Below are positions 28,887 through 37,578 of a stretch of DNA of 64,000 nucleotides, in pieces. Source of the DNA: a bacterium. Lineage in GTDB: Bacteria; Planctomycetota; UBA1135; UBA2386. The translations under genes were made by a program, and so were the position numbers. The first letter of the stretch is position 1, and every line of letters starts with the position of its first letter. The notes under the pieces were generated by a model. The model was not told where the DNA came from, made no database searches, and worked only from the letters and a program-made list of their open reading frames with translations. The stretch is from assembly GCA_030432695.1 (NCBI GenBank), contig JAUILN010000013.1, positions 62,001 to 126,000 on the forward strand. The letters run 5' to 3'.

Positions 28887-30670
28887 TCGTCGCCGGGGCA
28901 GCCGTGGTGGAGCTGCAGGAGTCGGCCCACGTCGGAGTCGCCGAGCCGGCCTTGCTGGAGCGGATCGCCGCCGAGCCGGCACTCGTCCAGCTCGTGGTCG
29001 TCGTCGTAGTCGCCGCCACGATCGTCGGCATGTGGCTCCGCGCCGCGCGGCGGATCAGAGGCTCCGCCGGACGACGGCAACTGCGCGACTACTTGCTGGG
29101 CGTCGAGCAGTATCTGTCGGGCGATGCCGACGGGGCATTGCGTCGGCTGGACGCCGTCGTCGAGGCGGATCCGGGGCACCTGGAGGCCCGATTGTTCCGA
29201 GCGCTCGCGTTGACGGCCGCCGGGCGGGCTCAGGAGGCGCACCGCGAACACGCGCGGTTGGAGCGCTCCGACGAGGCGGGCTGGGCCTGGAATCTGAGCG
29301 GCCTGGCCCAGGCCCTGTTCGAGGCCGATCTCGACCGATCTCCGGACGGTGCCGCGGTTCCGCCGCGGCTCGGCGACGGCCGGGCGATGGGGCCCGCGCT
29401 GCCAGTCTCCGGTGCCGGTTCGTTGCTGCCGGCGGGGTCCGCGCTCGCATTGCCTCTAACGGGCCTCGCATCCGCCGTGCACTGCGCGGACGAGATCGAG
29501 TCCAACCGGGCCCACGTGCTGCGCGTCGTCGAGCGCGTCGCGGGTGGCGAGTCCGGGGCCCGCGCGGAGTGTGCCTTGCTCGGAATGCGCGCCGTGCCGG
29601 TACTCCTGGAACGACTCGTCACACCGTCGAGCGGCGCGAGCGACGCGTTCCTGGCAGTCTTGGGCGATCTGGGCGCGGAGCCCTTCGAGGCGGTGGTCGA
29701 AGCATGGCGTGCCGTGCCTGGCGACTCCGCCGCGCGGATCTCGGTGCTGGCTCGCTACGGCGTGCGTCTCGGTGCCGCCGGACTGCCGAAGTTCCGGGCC
29801 CTCCTGGCCGGCGCCGACCGGGAGGTGCGCAAGGTGGTCCTCGACGTCCACTTCGCGCTGGTCGATCTCGATGCTCTCGACGAGGTACTGGAGGTCTGCG
29901 CTCCCGTGGAGGTCCTGCAGCGACTCAATCAGATCGATCATCGAACTCTGGTCGGGGTCCTGTCTGCACTGCCGGCCGGGCACGTTCTGCTCGCGGTCCA
30001 CCTGCTCGATGCGGCGTTCGCTCGTGAGGATGCCCTGCTCGATGCCGCAGCCCTCGCTGTGGACCCGCGGCCGTTGGAGGACGTGCTGGTCGGGCGCAGC
30101 GCTTCGTCGGCCGAGGCGGCCCGCGCGGCGATTTCCCGGTTGGGTCGCGCCGAGACGGCACCGAGCGCCCGGCGGGTCCTGGCTCGGCTCGGCGCGGGGG
30201 TGCGTGAGCTCCTCATCGCTGCCTACGCCGATCTGGACCAACCGGCGGAGGTCCGGTCCGAGGTGCGTCGCTGTCTGCTGCACGCGGGGCCGGGGACGGT
30301 GCCCCAGCTCTGTGATGCGTTCGGTTCGGCCCCGGCGCCGACCGACGCCGACTTGCTCGAGCTGTTGGTCGATCTCGGTGCCGATGCAGTGCCGATGTTG
30401 GTCGATGCCTACCGGGCTGGCGGTTGGCTGGAACGGCTCGCCCGCCCTCTGCGGCGGCGCCGCACCCACCGGCGGGACTCGATCGTTCGCATCCTGAGAC
30501 GTATCGGTGGGGCCAGGGCCGTCGCGGCGTTGCAGGATCTTCGCGGTCGGGAGACCGACCACGACCTCGCGCTGCGCATCGCACAAGCACTGCACGCCCT
30601 GGCCGGTACTCCGGAGGCCGGAGGAGCGAGCGGGAACTCGCCCCGGGGGGATTCCATTGCCGGTGCCTGA
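28883..30670 (+). CDS. Membrane-anchored TPR/HEAT repeat protein, unknown
   Basis: This 595-residue protein is coupled to ddl by ATGA overlap at 28883-28886. One strongly hydrophobic helix at about residues 36-55 (VQLVVVVVVAATIVGMWL) is followed by a TPR-like region (YLLGVEQYLSGDADGALRRLDAVVEADPGHLEARLFRALALTAAG) to about 140, a low-complexity linker, and a long series of HEAT/armadillo-like helix pairs from about 220 to 585. No enzymatic motif is visible. The layout, one anchor followed by a large cytoplasmic or periplasmic superhelix, suggests a scaffold. Co-translation with ddl hints at wall assembly. An open extension upstream to 28679 is inside ddl and is rejected. Confidence 0.78.
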   Translation: MIVAGAAVVELQESAHVGVAEPALLERIAAEPALVQLVVVVVVAATIVGMWLRAARRIRGSAGRRQLRDYLLGVEQYLSGDADGALRRLDAVVEADPGHLEARLFRALALTAAGRAQEAHREHARLERSDEAGWAWNLSGLAQALFEADLDRSPDGAAVPPRLGDGRAMGPALPVSGAGSLLPAGSALALPLTGLASAVHCADEIESNRAHVLRVVERVAGGESGARAECALLGMRAVPVLLERLVTPSSGASDAFLAVLGDLGAEPFEAVVEAWRAVPGDSAARISVLARYGVRLGAAGLPKFRALLAGADREVRKVVLDVHFALVDLDALDEVLEVCAPVEVLQRLNQIDHRTLVGVLSALPAGHVLLAVHLLDAAFAREDALLDAAALAVDPRPLEDVLVGRSASSAEAARAAISRLGRAETAPSARRVLARLGAGVRELLIAAYADLDQPAEVRSEVRRCLLHAGPGTVPQLCDAFGSAPAPTDADLLELLVDLGADAVPMLVDAYRAGGWLERLARPLRRRRTHRRDSIVRILRRIGGARAVAALQDLRGRETDHDLALRIAQALHALAGTPEAGGASGNSPRGDSIAGA

Positions 30671-31913
30671 TCCATCGCCTCGGAAGCCGGGCCGCGGCTG
30701 GCTGACTGCCGCACTGCGGTTCGTTGCACGGCGTCCTCGCCTGGTTGCCTGGACTTCGCTGTCGGTCGTCGTGCTCGCGGTACTCGCCGCGGTCGCACCG
30801 GTCGTGGACCTGGTGGCCGGTGCGCTGTCGTTCGTCGGTCGTCTCCTCGAGCCACTGCTCGATTCCCCGGTCGGGCGGCTGGTCCTGCTCAACCTGCTGC
30901 TGTTCGGTGGGGTCGTCTGGCTGTTCCTCGGCCTGCGTCATCGCCTGGGTCTTCTGCGGACCGGGCTCACTCTCGAGCGGCACCTCGACGGGATCCGTGC
31001 GCTATGCCGCGACGACCGCGACGCGGCCCGCGCCGCGTTCTCGGCTGTGGCCCGGGCGCGGACCCGGCCGCCCGAGGAGCATCCCGGCCTGCACATCGAT
31101 GCTCGACTGAAGCTGGCGCGCCTGGCGATCGAGGATGGTGAGCCGGGTGAGGCGTCGCGACTGCTGCTCGACGTCCGTGACCGGGACCTGCCGGTGGAGC
31201 TGCGCCGCTCGCTGACTCAGCTCCGGCTGCTCGCGGAGGTGCAACTGGGCGAGACCTTGCCGGAGGAACTCGAGCGGGCGGTTCGGGCCGGCCTGGAGGA
31301 GTTCCGGGACGATCTGGTGTTGCTCGAACTGCTGACCGACGTGCTGCGGCGAGCGGGTCGGTTCGACGCCGTGCTGGAGATCGGTCGCCGTCTCCTGAAG
31401 CGGTCCGGAGGAATGGCCGCGCGTCGGCGGGGGGCGACGCTGGCGCGTGATCTGTTGGCCGCGGCCGACATCGCGCGAGACGAGGGTTCCGCCGGGTTGG
31501 ACCGCGCGGAAGCCTGGATCCGGGAGGCTGTCGACCTCGACCCCGAAGACCCGGCTACCGGGTGTGTACTGGGGGATCTCCTGGCCGTTCGAGGCGACCT
31601 GCTGGCCGCACTGCAGGCCTATGGCGCGACCGCGTCGGTACTGGGGCTGGAGCGAGCGGCTGAGCTGTTGGATCGGCATCCGGGGCGCTTGGGGCCCCGG
31701 GAGATCCTCGCCGCGCTGCCGTTCGACGACACCGTGGTCCTGGTCGCCCGCGAAATGCTCCGGAGCGGCGATCGCGACGCGGCCCGTCGTGCGGTGCGGA
31801 TGGCGTTGCGAAGCCCGGTGCATCCCGGCTTCATCGCGTCCATGCTCGACGAGGTCCGCGAGGCGCTCGGAGAGGTCGATGGCGCGCCGCTTGCGCTGGT
31901 CGACCCGACGTGA
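30663..31913 (+). CDS. Two-helix membrane protein with C-terminal TPR-like repeats
   Basis: The 416-residue product has two hydrophobic segments, at about residues 25-62 and 78-97, then a helical region of TPR-like repeats to the end (for example ARAAFSAVARARTRPPEEHPGLHIDARLKLARLAIEDGEPGEASRLLLDV, quoted in parts). This resembles LapB/YciM-type membrane-anchored TPR scaffolds, but the rubredoxin-like metal site of LapB is absent. The start is uncertain: GTG at 30663 overlaps the previous gene by 8 bases, while TTG at 30657 lies 6 bases after a GGGGGG. It is third in the ddl operon and may work with the preceding repeat protein. Confidence 0.75.
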   Translation: MPDPSPRKPGRGWLTAALRFVARRPRLVAWTSLSVVVLAVLAAVAPVVDLVAGALSFVGRLLEPLLDSPVGRLVLLNLLLFGGVVWLFLGLRHRLGLLRTGLTLERHLDGIRALCRDDRDAARAAFSAVARARTRPPEEHPGLHIDARLKLARLAIEDGEPGEASRLLLDVRDRDLPVELRRSLTQLRLLAEVQLGETLPEELERAVRAGLEEFRDDLVLLELLTDVLRRAGRFDAVLEIGRRLLKRSGGMAARRRGATLARDLLAAADIARDEGSAGLDRAEAWIREAVDLDPEDPATGCVLGDLLAVRGDLLAALQAYGATASVLGLERAAELLDRHPGRLGPREILAALPFDDTVVLVAREMLRSGDRDAARRAVRMALRSPVHPGFIASMLDEVREALGEVDGAPLALVDPT

Positions 31914-32081
31914 ATCGGCGCGCCCCTCCGTGAACCGTCAGCCTACCCGCGGGACTCCTTCGCTGATGGCTAGCGGTCGCCCGGGCCCTTCGCTAACCTC
32001 CGCGCTCCCGAATCGGTTGTCCACGGCTCCGGTTCGAACTTGCCAGCTCCGGCCCGCTCCACCGAGCCCCGGAGCATGCCG

Positions 32082-32167
32082 GCCGGAGTGGCGGAATTGG
32101 CAGACGCGACGGATTCAAAATCCGTTTTGGGTAACTCCAAGTGCGGGTTCAAGTCCCGCCTCCGGCA
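32082..32167 (+). tRNA. tRNA-Leu (anticodon CAA)
   Basis: The acceptor stem GCCGGAG (32082-32088) pairs with CTCCGGC (32160-32166), discriminator A. The D arm GCGGAATTGGCAGACGC is typical of tRNA-Leu. The anticodon stem ACGGA/TCCGT encloses loop TTCAAAA with anticodon CAA at 32116-32118, reading UUG. A long variable arm (class II) and T arm GCGGGTTCAAGTCCCGC follow. The 3' CCA is not encoded. Confidence 0.97.
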
Positions 32168-32192
32168 ACAGCTCACTGCGGCACGAGATGGC

Positions 32193-32248
32193 GGGCTCGG
32201 TTCCGCGGGCTCGGTTCCGCGGGCTCGGTTCCGCGGGTTGGTCTCCGC
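32193..32248. repeat. 14-bp tandem repeat, three perfect copies plus one degenerate, after tRNA-Leu
   Basis: GGGCTCGGTTCCGC repeats exactly at 32193-32206, 32207-32220 and 32221-32234; a fourth unit (GGGTTGGTCTCCGC) runs to 32248. The array starts 26 bases after the tRNA 3' end. Confidence 0.93.
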
Positions 32249-32433
32249 TGGCTGGCTTCTGATGGCTGGCGAGCAGACCGGCGCTCCCGATCCGGGATCG
32301 GTGCGGTTCCCGGATCGGGCACGGTTCCCGGATGGAGAATCGGGGCTGTCTCCCCCGAACGCGTGTCCCCCGGACCACAATCCTTGGACCCGGGGCACGG
32401 CGCACCGGGCTTGGACCGGGATCGGAGGCTCGC

Positions 32434-32838
32434 GTGGGAACATGGGGCATCGGCAGTTTCGAGAACGACGACGCCTGGGATTGGGTGAGCGAACTCGAGC
32501 GAGGCGAGCACGGCGAGCTGATCGAGCAGACCCTCGACGCGGCGCAGCCTGGACCGAGGGTGCCGGATGCCATCGATGGTGCTCTGTGCATCGTCGCCGC
32601 GGAAGCTGTGGCGGCGTGGATCGGTCGGCCGGCTCACGGTCTGCCGGAGGAGATCGGCGAATGGATCGATCGGCAGGGCGCCGCGCCGTTCGGTCTGTGC
32701 GAACGGGCACTGCGTGGCCTTCATCAAGTCGTCACCGACTCGGGCCTGCGCGACATGTGGAGCCGGGAAGGCCGGCTGAGTGCCTGGGTGCAGCACGTCA
32801 GCGAGATCGAACGGAGGCTCCGCTCCGTGAGCTTGTGA
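32434..32838 (+). CDS. DUF4259-like protein
   Basis: The 134-residue protein starts (GTG) MGTWGIGSFENDDAWDWVSEL, which matches the opening of DUF4259 proteins (usually MGAWG-x-G-x-FENDDALDW). It continues with IDGALCIVAAEAVAAWIGRP and LRGLHQVVTDSGLRDMW, as that small helical family does. Function is unknown. The start is supported by GGAGG at 32424-32428, five bases upstream; a longer open frame from 32332 lacks homology. It is probably a single-gene unit with the tRNA and the tandem repeat upstream. Confidence 0.8.
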   Translation: MGTWGIGSFENDDAWDWVSELERGEHGELIEQTLDAAQPGPRVPDAIDGALCIVAAEAVAAWIGRPAHGLPEEIGEWIDRQGAAPFGLCERALRGLHQVVTDSGLRDMWSREGRLSAWVQHVSEIERRLRSVSL

Positions 32839-33030
32839 CGTCATGGAAGTCGCGGACTCACACCTCCCGCGCAGCGGGCTAGGAGCCAGGGTCACAGGAG
32901 ACCATTCCGCCCAGCACGCGCCCTCGCACCCAGGACATCGCCGCACAGTGCTCCTCGGTGCGGAGGCTCGTCGAATCCACCGATACGGCTGCGTTTCGCG
33001 GCGTCCTCCCGAGAGCGTCGCCGGGCGGGG

Positions 33031-34797
33031 TCAGTCGCTCCGATCGAGTCCGAGGGTCGTCCGGGCGCTGCGGCGCCAGGCCTGGCGAGTGGCTTCGCCT
33101 GGATCGAGGTCGCGCCGAACGTAGCGGCCGCTGCGCAATGGGCGGTCAGCGCGTGCCGAGAGCCATGCGTCCGGCTCCGTCCAGACGGATACGTAGTCCC
33201 GCTCGAAGCGCGGGTCGTCCGGCAGGCCCGAGTCCCAGGCCCAGTGGCCGTGCATTCCGACGAACGCGGGGCGGAGGTCGGTGAGGATCAGGTCAGCGAG
33301 CGCCTCGCGGTCGCCTCGCGACAGGAGCCTGGCGATGCGAGCGTCGCAGAGACCACCCAGGTCGATGACTGGAAGGCAGTTCGACCAGAGCGCGCCGCCG
33401 ACGTCGGGGATCAGGACCGTCGGATCCGATTCGGGGAGGTCGCGGGCCCAGGCCGCGAACGTCGCCTCGAAGTCTCCCTGGACCTGCTGCATCGGCACCG
33501 TCGGGCTACTCGTGAAGTCGCGGGCCCTCCGCACGAAGCGGTAGCCGGTGACGGCGAGCCCGGCGAGCAGCAGCGCGGTGGTCATCGTCGTGAGCCAGCG
33601 GCGCCGCCGGTCGATCGCGGCTCGGGCGAGGCCGGCGACGGCGAGCGCGCCAAAGGACCCTCCCAGCAAGAGCATGGGGGAGGCGAAGCGCTGTTCGCCC
33701 ATCCAATCGGAGGGCAGTGCGCCGACCACGAATGCCGCGGTGAACAGTCCGACCGCCGTCCCGGGTCCGGCATCGGGCGACGGACCCTTGAAGGGCCAGG
33801 TGCTGCGCTCCACGGCAAGTGCGAACAGGACGATACCGAGGCCGGGCGCAGCCAGCGCCCGGAGGGCGGCGCGTTGACCGGTCTGGAGTTCGGGAATCGC
33901 GAAGACCGTGACGAAAGCGACGAGCCCCAGTGCGCGGACGATGTGCGTCCGAAGCTGATCGTCTCCCGGCTGCGGCCGGCTTCGCAGCCACCGGACCATC
34001 GCGATCGCGCCGGCGAACCAGAGGCACGCGAGCGCCACTCTCACCAGACCTCCCGGATGCAGCTTGGCATGGGCGGTGTTGGCGACGTAGTCGCCGAAGG
34101 TGACGAACCGCCACAGCGTCACGAGGCTGAATCCGCACACCGTCATCGCGGCGCACTTCGCTGCGAGGGCGAAGCGTCGAGAGAATTCGCCGGCGCGGTG
34201 CTCCAGCAGGACGGTCAGCGGCCAAATCGCGGCGAACGCCAGTCCATCCGGTCGAGTCGTCGCGGCGAGCAGCGCCCAGGCGGTCGCAACGAGGGCGTCG
34301 CGCCCGCGCCAGTCCGCGGGCCTGGTCGCGTGCTCGACGATGCCTGCCACCGCGAACAGGTACAGCGGATTCTCCAGACCCGAAACGCACCAGATCACCA
34401 CGGCGGGGTTTGCGACCACGAACAACAGCGCTGCGTCGGCGAGCCAGATCGGTCGTTCGGGCGCGAGGCTCCGCACCGATGTTCGTCGCAGCAGGCACAA
34501 TGCGGCACAGGTCAGGGCCAGCCCGAGCAGCTTGGGCGTCCAGATCGGGTCGAACAGCCCGAGCGCCAGGAACGGAATCAGGCACAAGAGCCACGCCAGG
34601 TTGCTGAAGCCCTCCACCGGTGCGGCGCCGGGCCAGGTCACGAAGCCGTGGCCATCGACGAAGTTGCGCGCGTAGCTGAAGGTGATCGCGGCGTCGTCGA
34701 CGATCCAGGTTCCATAGACGGCGGCGTGAACCACCAGCAGCGCGAACGGCGCCAGCCTGTGTCCGAGGAGCAACGGCCGTCTGCTGGGCGGGGTCAA
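33031..34797 (-). CDS. GT-C-type polytopic glycosyltransferase (AftB/ArnT-like)
   Basis: This is a 588-residue membrane protein with roughly ten to twelve transmembrane segments up to about residue 420, followed by a soluble C-terminal domain. The first extracytoplasmic loop has TWIVDDAAITFSYARNFVDG followed by GHGFVTWPGAAPVEGFSNLAW, the DD motif and surroundings typical of bacterial GT-C enzymes related to mycobacterial AftB arabinosyltransferase. Such proteins use polyprenyl-phosphate sugars and work on the outer side of the membrane. It is last in a leftward set with an esterase (30-bp gap), a zinc-ribbon protein and nfu. Specific donor and acceptor are unknown. A long open frame on the opposite strand is a GC shadow. 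Confidence 0.8.
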   Translation of the reverse strand: MTPPSRRPLLLGHRLAPFALLVVHAAVYGTWIVDDAAITFSYARNFVDGHGFVTWPGAAPVEGFSNLAWLLCLIPFLALGLFDPIWTPKLLGLALTCAALCLLRRTSVRSLAPERPIWLADAALLFVVANPAVVIWCVSGLENPLYLFAVAGIVEHATRPADWRGRDALVATAWALLAATTRPDGLAFAAIWPLTVLLEHRAGEFSRRFALAAKCAAMTVCGFSLVTLWRFVTFGDYVANTAHAKLHPGGLVRVALACLWFAGAIAMVRWLRSRPQPGDDQLRTHIVRALGLVAFVTVFAIPELQTGQRAALRALAAPGLGIVLFALAVERSTWPFKGPSPDAGPGTAVGLFTAAFVVGALPSDWMGEQRFASPMLLLGGSFGALAVAGLARAAIDRRRRWLTTMTTALLLAGLAVTGYRFVRRARDFTSSPTVPMQQVQGDFEATFAAWARDLPESDPTVLIPDVGGALWSNCLPVIDLGGLCDARIARLLSRGDREALADLILTDLRPAFVGMHGHWAWDSGLPDDPRFERDYVSVWTEPDAWLSARADRPLRSGRYVRRDLDPGEATRQAWRRSARTTLGLDRSD

Positions 34798-34827
34798 CTT
34801 GGGGTCCGGTTTGCCGTTCGAGGCAAC

Positions 34828-36522
34828 TCAGCGCCACGCGCGTGCCGCGGCGATGCGCAGTCCCGCGGTGGGAATCTGCCAGCTCCGGCACCGCATCTCA
34901 CCGGTCGCCCGGTAGACGCCTTCCAGCATCCACAACGCCGAAGCATCTTCACCGGCGAGCCAGGTGACGAACGGGCTGCGCTCGGCCAGCGCCGCCGCCG
35001 CGTGCAGGCCCGGCACCGCGGTGGGGGACAGAGGCTCCGAGGTCTCGAACAGTGCGCACGGGGTCGTGGTGAGAGCTTCGGGATCGAACCAGCTGACGCC
35101 GCGCGCGTCGCCGACCAGGATCGTGTCGCGGTCGGCGACGCACGCGACGAAGCGGCCGTCGTCGACCGCCGCACGGAAGCCCTCGGTCAGGCCGTCGGGT
35201 CCGAGTCGGAGGCCGACGAGTTCCTGGTCGGAGATCGCGAACAGCCGGGTGCCACTCTCGTCGGTGGCCACGCCACGGACCCGGGGGAAGCCGAGGTCCT
35301 GAACGGGAGCGTCCAGCGGATCCCAGGCGTCGGCGGGTGGCAGGTAGCGACGCAGCATTCCGGATCGCTGGCACGCGACCACAGCCGAACCGTCGGCCAG
35401 CGGGACGATGGCGACCGGTCGGCCATCCGCGAAGGCGTGGAACGTCACCTTGCGGTCGGCCAGGCGGACCCGGGCGACGCCGCCTGCGGCCGAGCAGGTC
35501 CAGAGCCTCGTGCCGAGGTCGGCAGCGAGCGCGTCGGTCGGGTCCGCGAACCACGCGCGCTCCGGTGCGCGGATACCTGGGTCCTCGTCGTGGAGACCGC
35601 TCCAGGTCCATCGTGAAGGGCGTTCGAGCGGTCGGTCGGGATCGTTGTCCACCAGCAAGACGCGGTCCGACTCCTGATCGCAGACCAGCGAGAATCCCAG
35701 GTAGCGCTGGTCGCGGCGGCGCCGCCACAACCAGTCGAGCACGCCGCCCTCGAGGGCGTAGGCGGCGCTCCACGCGTCGTGGGTGGCGTGCGGGAGTTCG
35801 GTGTAGTGGACGATGCCACCCGATCGGCGCACTGCATCGACCATCGCGCGGGTGTGGACCGGCGCCACTACGTGGTCGCGGGCCCCGTGCCAGGCCCAGA
35901 CCGGGGTGCCGGTCAGGCGGTCGGCGCGCTGCGGGTCGCCGCCACCGCAGACCGGCACGACCGCCGTGAAGCGGTCCGGAGCGAGCGTGGCCAGGTGCCA
36001 CGCGCCGAAGCCGCCCATCGACAGGCCGGTCAGGTAGACGCGCTCGGGGTCGCAGGGCATCTCGGCAAGGGTGGCGTCGAGCGCGCGGAGTGCCACGTCG
36101 AGCCAGGGCGACGGCTCCGCGGGGGCGGCCTGCGGCTCGTCGGTGCTCCAGTCGACCTCGACCCATCGGCGATCTCGCGGGCACTGCGGCGCGATCACGA
36201 TGCCGCGAAACCTGCCGCGGTAGTCCTCGCGGGCGAAGCGTTCGGGGAAGTGGCGGAGTTGCGCGAGGTTGTCGTCGCCGCGCTCGCCCGCGCCGTGCAG
36301 GAACAGCACCACGGGCAGCCGCTCGTCGTCCTCGAGGTCGTACGGCGCCAGCACCCGGTAGCGGATCGTCTGGCCGCTCAGCGGGCCGTCGTCGGGCCGG
36401 AGCGAGCGTTCGATCGATCCGAAGCTGCGGTCGACGCCATCCTGGGACGTCGTGACGGTGGCACTGGCGAGCGTCACCAGCAGGACGAGGGCGGCGGGGC
36501 GGTGCAGAGCGCGGCGCGGCAT
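34828..36522 (-). CDS. Secreted alpha/beta-hydrolase (esterase) fused to a C-terminal propeller-like domain
   Basis: The 564-residue protein has a cleavable signal peptide (residues 1-26, ending SATVTTSQ). The hydrolase domain, about 40-270, shows PVVLFLHGAGERGDDN (oxyanion region), the nucleophile motif GLSMGGFGAWH (Ser near 169), the acid in WHGARDHVVAP and the His in LPHATHDAW: a complete triad of the carboxylesterase/phospholipase or polyhydroxybutyrate-depolymerase-like kind. After residue 285 a beta-rich region with repeated VRGVATDESGTRLFAISD-like blades suggests a propeller; proteins of this combined form are uncommon. It overlaps nothing: 4 bp follow the zinc-ribbon gene, 30 bp precede the GT-C gene. 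Substrate unknown. Confidence 0.85.
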   Translation of the reverse strand: MPRRALHRPAALVLLVTLASATVTTSQDGVDRSFGSIERSLRPDDGPLSGQTIRYRVLAPYDLEDDERLPVVLFLHGAGERGDDNLAQLRHFPERFAREDYRGRFRGIVIAPQCPRDRRWVEVDWSTDEPQAAPAEPSPWLDVALRALDATLAEMPCDPERVYLTGLSMGGFGAWHLATLAPDRFTAVVPVCGGGDPQRADRLTGTPVWAWHGARDHVVAPVHTRAMVDAVRRSGGIVHYTELPHATHDAWSAAYALEGGVLDWLWRRRRDQRYLGFSLVCDQESDRVLLVDNDPDRPLERPSRWTWSGLHDEDPGIRAPERAWFADPTDALAADLGTRLWTCSAAGGVARVRLADRKVTFHAFADGRPVAIVPLADGSAVVACQRSGMLRRYLPPADAWDPLDAPVQDLGFPRVRGVATDESGTRLFAISDQELVGLRLGPDGLTEGFRAAVDDGRFVACVADRDTILVGDARGVSWFDPEALTTTPCALFETSEPLSPTAVPGLHAAAALAERSPFVTWLAGEDASALWMLEGVYRATGEMRCRSWQIPTAGLRIAAARAWR

Positions 36523-36526
36523 CGCG

Positions 36527-36883
36527 TCAGGATGCCAGCTCGACGACTCCGGTCGAACGATCGAAACGGATTCGTCCGGCGGCCAGCGCGGCCTCCAGCG
36601 CGCGGTCCCCTGCGTCCAGGGTCCAGCCGGTGCGGGCGGCCAACCGGTTCAGCAGGGTGGCCCGCAGCGTCGCACCGTGCGTGCGGAGCAGGTCGAGCAG
36701 GACCTCTTGTTGCCCGGATTCCACCGCGGGCTCTCGCTCATCCACCTCGTCGCCCGCCCCTGAGCAGCAGGGCGCGACGTTCTGGCCACACGAGGCGCAC
36801 TGACCATGGCCATGCACCCACACCAGGCATGACGGCTGGCCACAGGCGGGACAGCGATTCTCGCCGGCCGCCATCTCGATCAC
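36527..36883 (-). CDS. Small zinc-ribbon protein with C-terminal winged-helix-like segment
   Basis: The 118-residue protein has six Cys in its first 45 residues (RCPACGQPSC ... CASCGQNVAPCCSG), forming at least one zinc ribbon with CxxC knuckles. Residues 58-118 are helical (QEVLLDLLRTHGATLRATLLNRLAARTG) and end in a short beta-like VVELAS, resembling a winged helix. Function unknown. It lies 13 bp after nfu and 4 bp before the esterase gene, so it is probably co-transcribed with both. A redox or metal-linked role with the Fe-S protein is possible but not shown. Confidence 0.72.
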   Translation of the reverse strand: MIEMAAGENRCPACGQPSCLVWVHGHGQCASCGQNVAPCCSGAGDEVDEREPAVESGQQEVLLDLLRTHGATLRATLLNRLAARTGWTLDAGDRALEAALAAGRIRFDRSTGVVELAS

Positions 36884-36896
36884 GCCGCCATCCCGG

Positions 36897-37481
36897 TCAC
36901 GCGCTGACGACCGCCAGTTCCTCGTCGACCTCCGACTGGAGCAGGTTCTGGATCGCCATCAGCGTGCCACCGATCGAACTCGGGCACGACCCACACGCAC
37001 CCTGGTAGCGGATCAGCAGGGTCTTGCCATCGAGGCCGATGACCTCCAAGCCGCCACCGTCACCCGCCAGTGCGGGGCGCACGCGGTCGTCGAGGATGTC
37101 GTTGATCTGGTCGAACAGCTGGCGCTGCGCCGCATCGAGGCCCTCGGGGTCGAAGGCGCCGCCGCCTGCCGGCGCGCCAGCCTCCGGGGCCGGTGCGGAG
37201 CCGCCGGACCCGAACGGGCTCGCGGTCTCGCCCAGGACCCGCGTCGCCTGCTCATGGACCTGCCGCCAATCGGCGTCGGAGGTCATGCTGACGGTCACGA
37301 ACTTGTCGCAGAAGAACAGGGTGTCGACCCCGTCCAGCGCGAACAGCTTCTCGGCGAGTTCGTGGCCCTTCGCCTCGGCGGCCGTGGCGTAGTTCTTGGT
37401 GCCCTGGAACAGCAGCTCGTCGCAGACGAACTTGAAGGCGTTGGGATTGGGGGTCGGTTGGATGCTCTGGACGGTGACCAT
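36897..37481 (-). CDS. Nfu-type iron-sulfur cluster carrier
   Basis: This 194-residue protein combines an N-terminal Nfu domain (TVQSIQPTPNPNAFKFVCDE at the start; LFALDGVDTLFFCDKFVTVS near 48-66) with a NifU C-terminal domain carrying the cluster-binding GACGSCPSSIGGT (CxxC near 163-166) after VRPALAGDGGGLEVIGLDG. A Gly/Ala/Pro linker of about 25 residues separates them. Such proteins deliver 4Fe-4S clusters to client apoproteins in the cytoplasm. No suf or isc genes are near. It heads a leftward set with the zinc-ribbon, esterase and GT-C genes, an unusual combination. Confidence 0.93.
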   Translation of the reverse strand: MVTVQSIQPTPNPNAFKFVCDELLFQGTKNYATAAEAKGHELAEKLFALDGVDTLFFCDKFVTVSMTSDADWRQVHEQATRVLGETASPFGSGGSAPAPEAGAPAGGGAFDPEGLDAAQRQLFDQINDILDDRVRPALAGDGGGLEVIGLDGKTLLIRYQGACGSCPSSIGGTLMAIQNLLQSEVDEELAVVSA

Positions 37482-37578
37482 ATCGGGCTCCGAAGAATGA
37501 GCCCCAAGCTAGGGCTCGAAATGCGGGTGTGCAAGATGGCGGGTCGTCGGGCCTCGCGACTTCGAGGGTCCCATCCGC

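Noticed and set aside
32082-32838. Integration site or genomic island at tRNA-Leu
   Set aside because: No integrase, no second att copy and no change of base composition on either side.
33244-35616. A 790-residue plus-strand open frame
   Set aside because: It covers parts of two genuine leftward genes (GT-C and esterase) and has low-complexity Arg/Glu/Gly composition.
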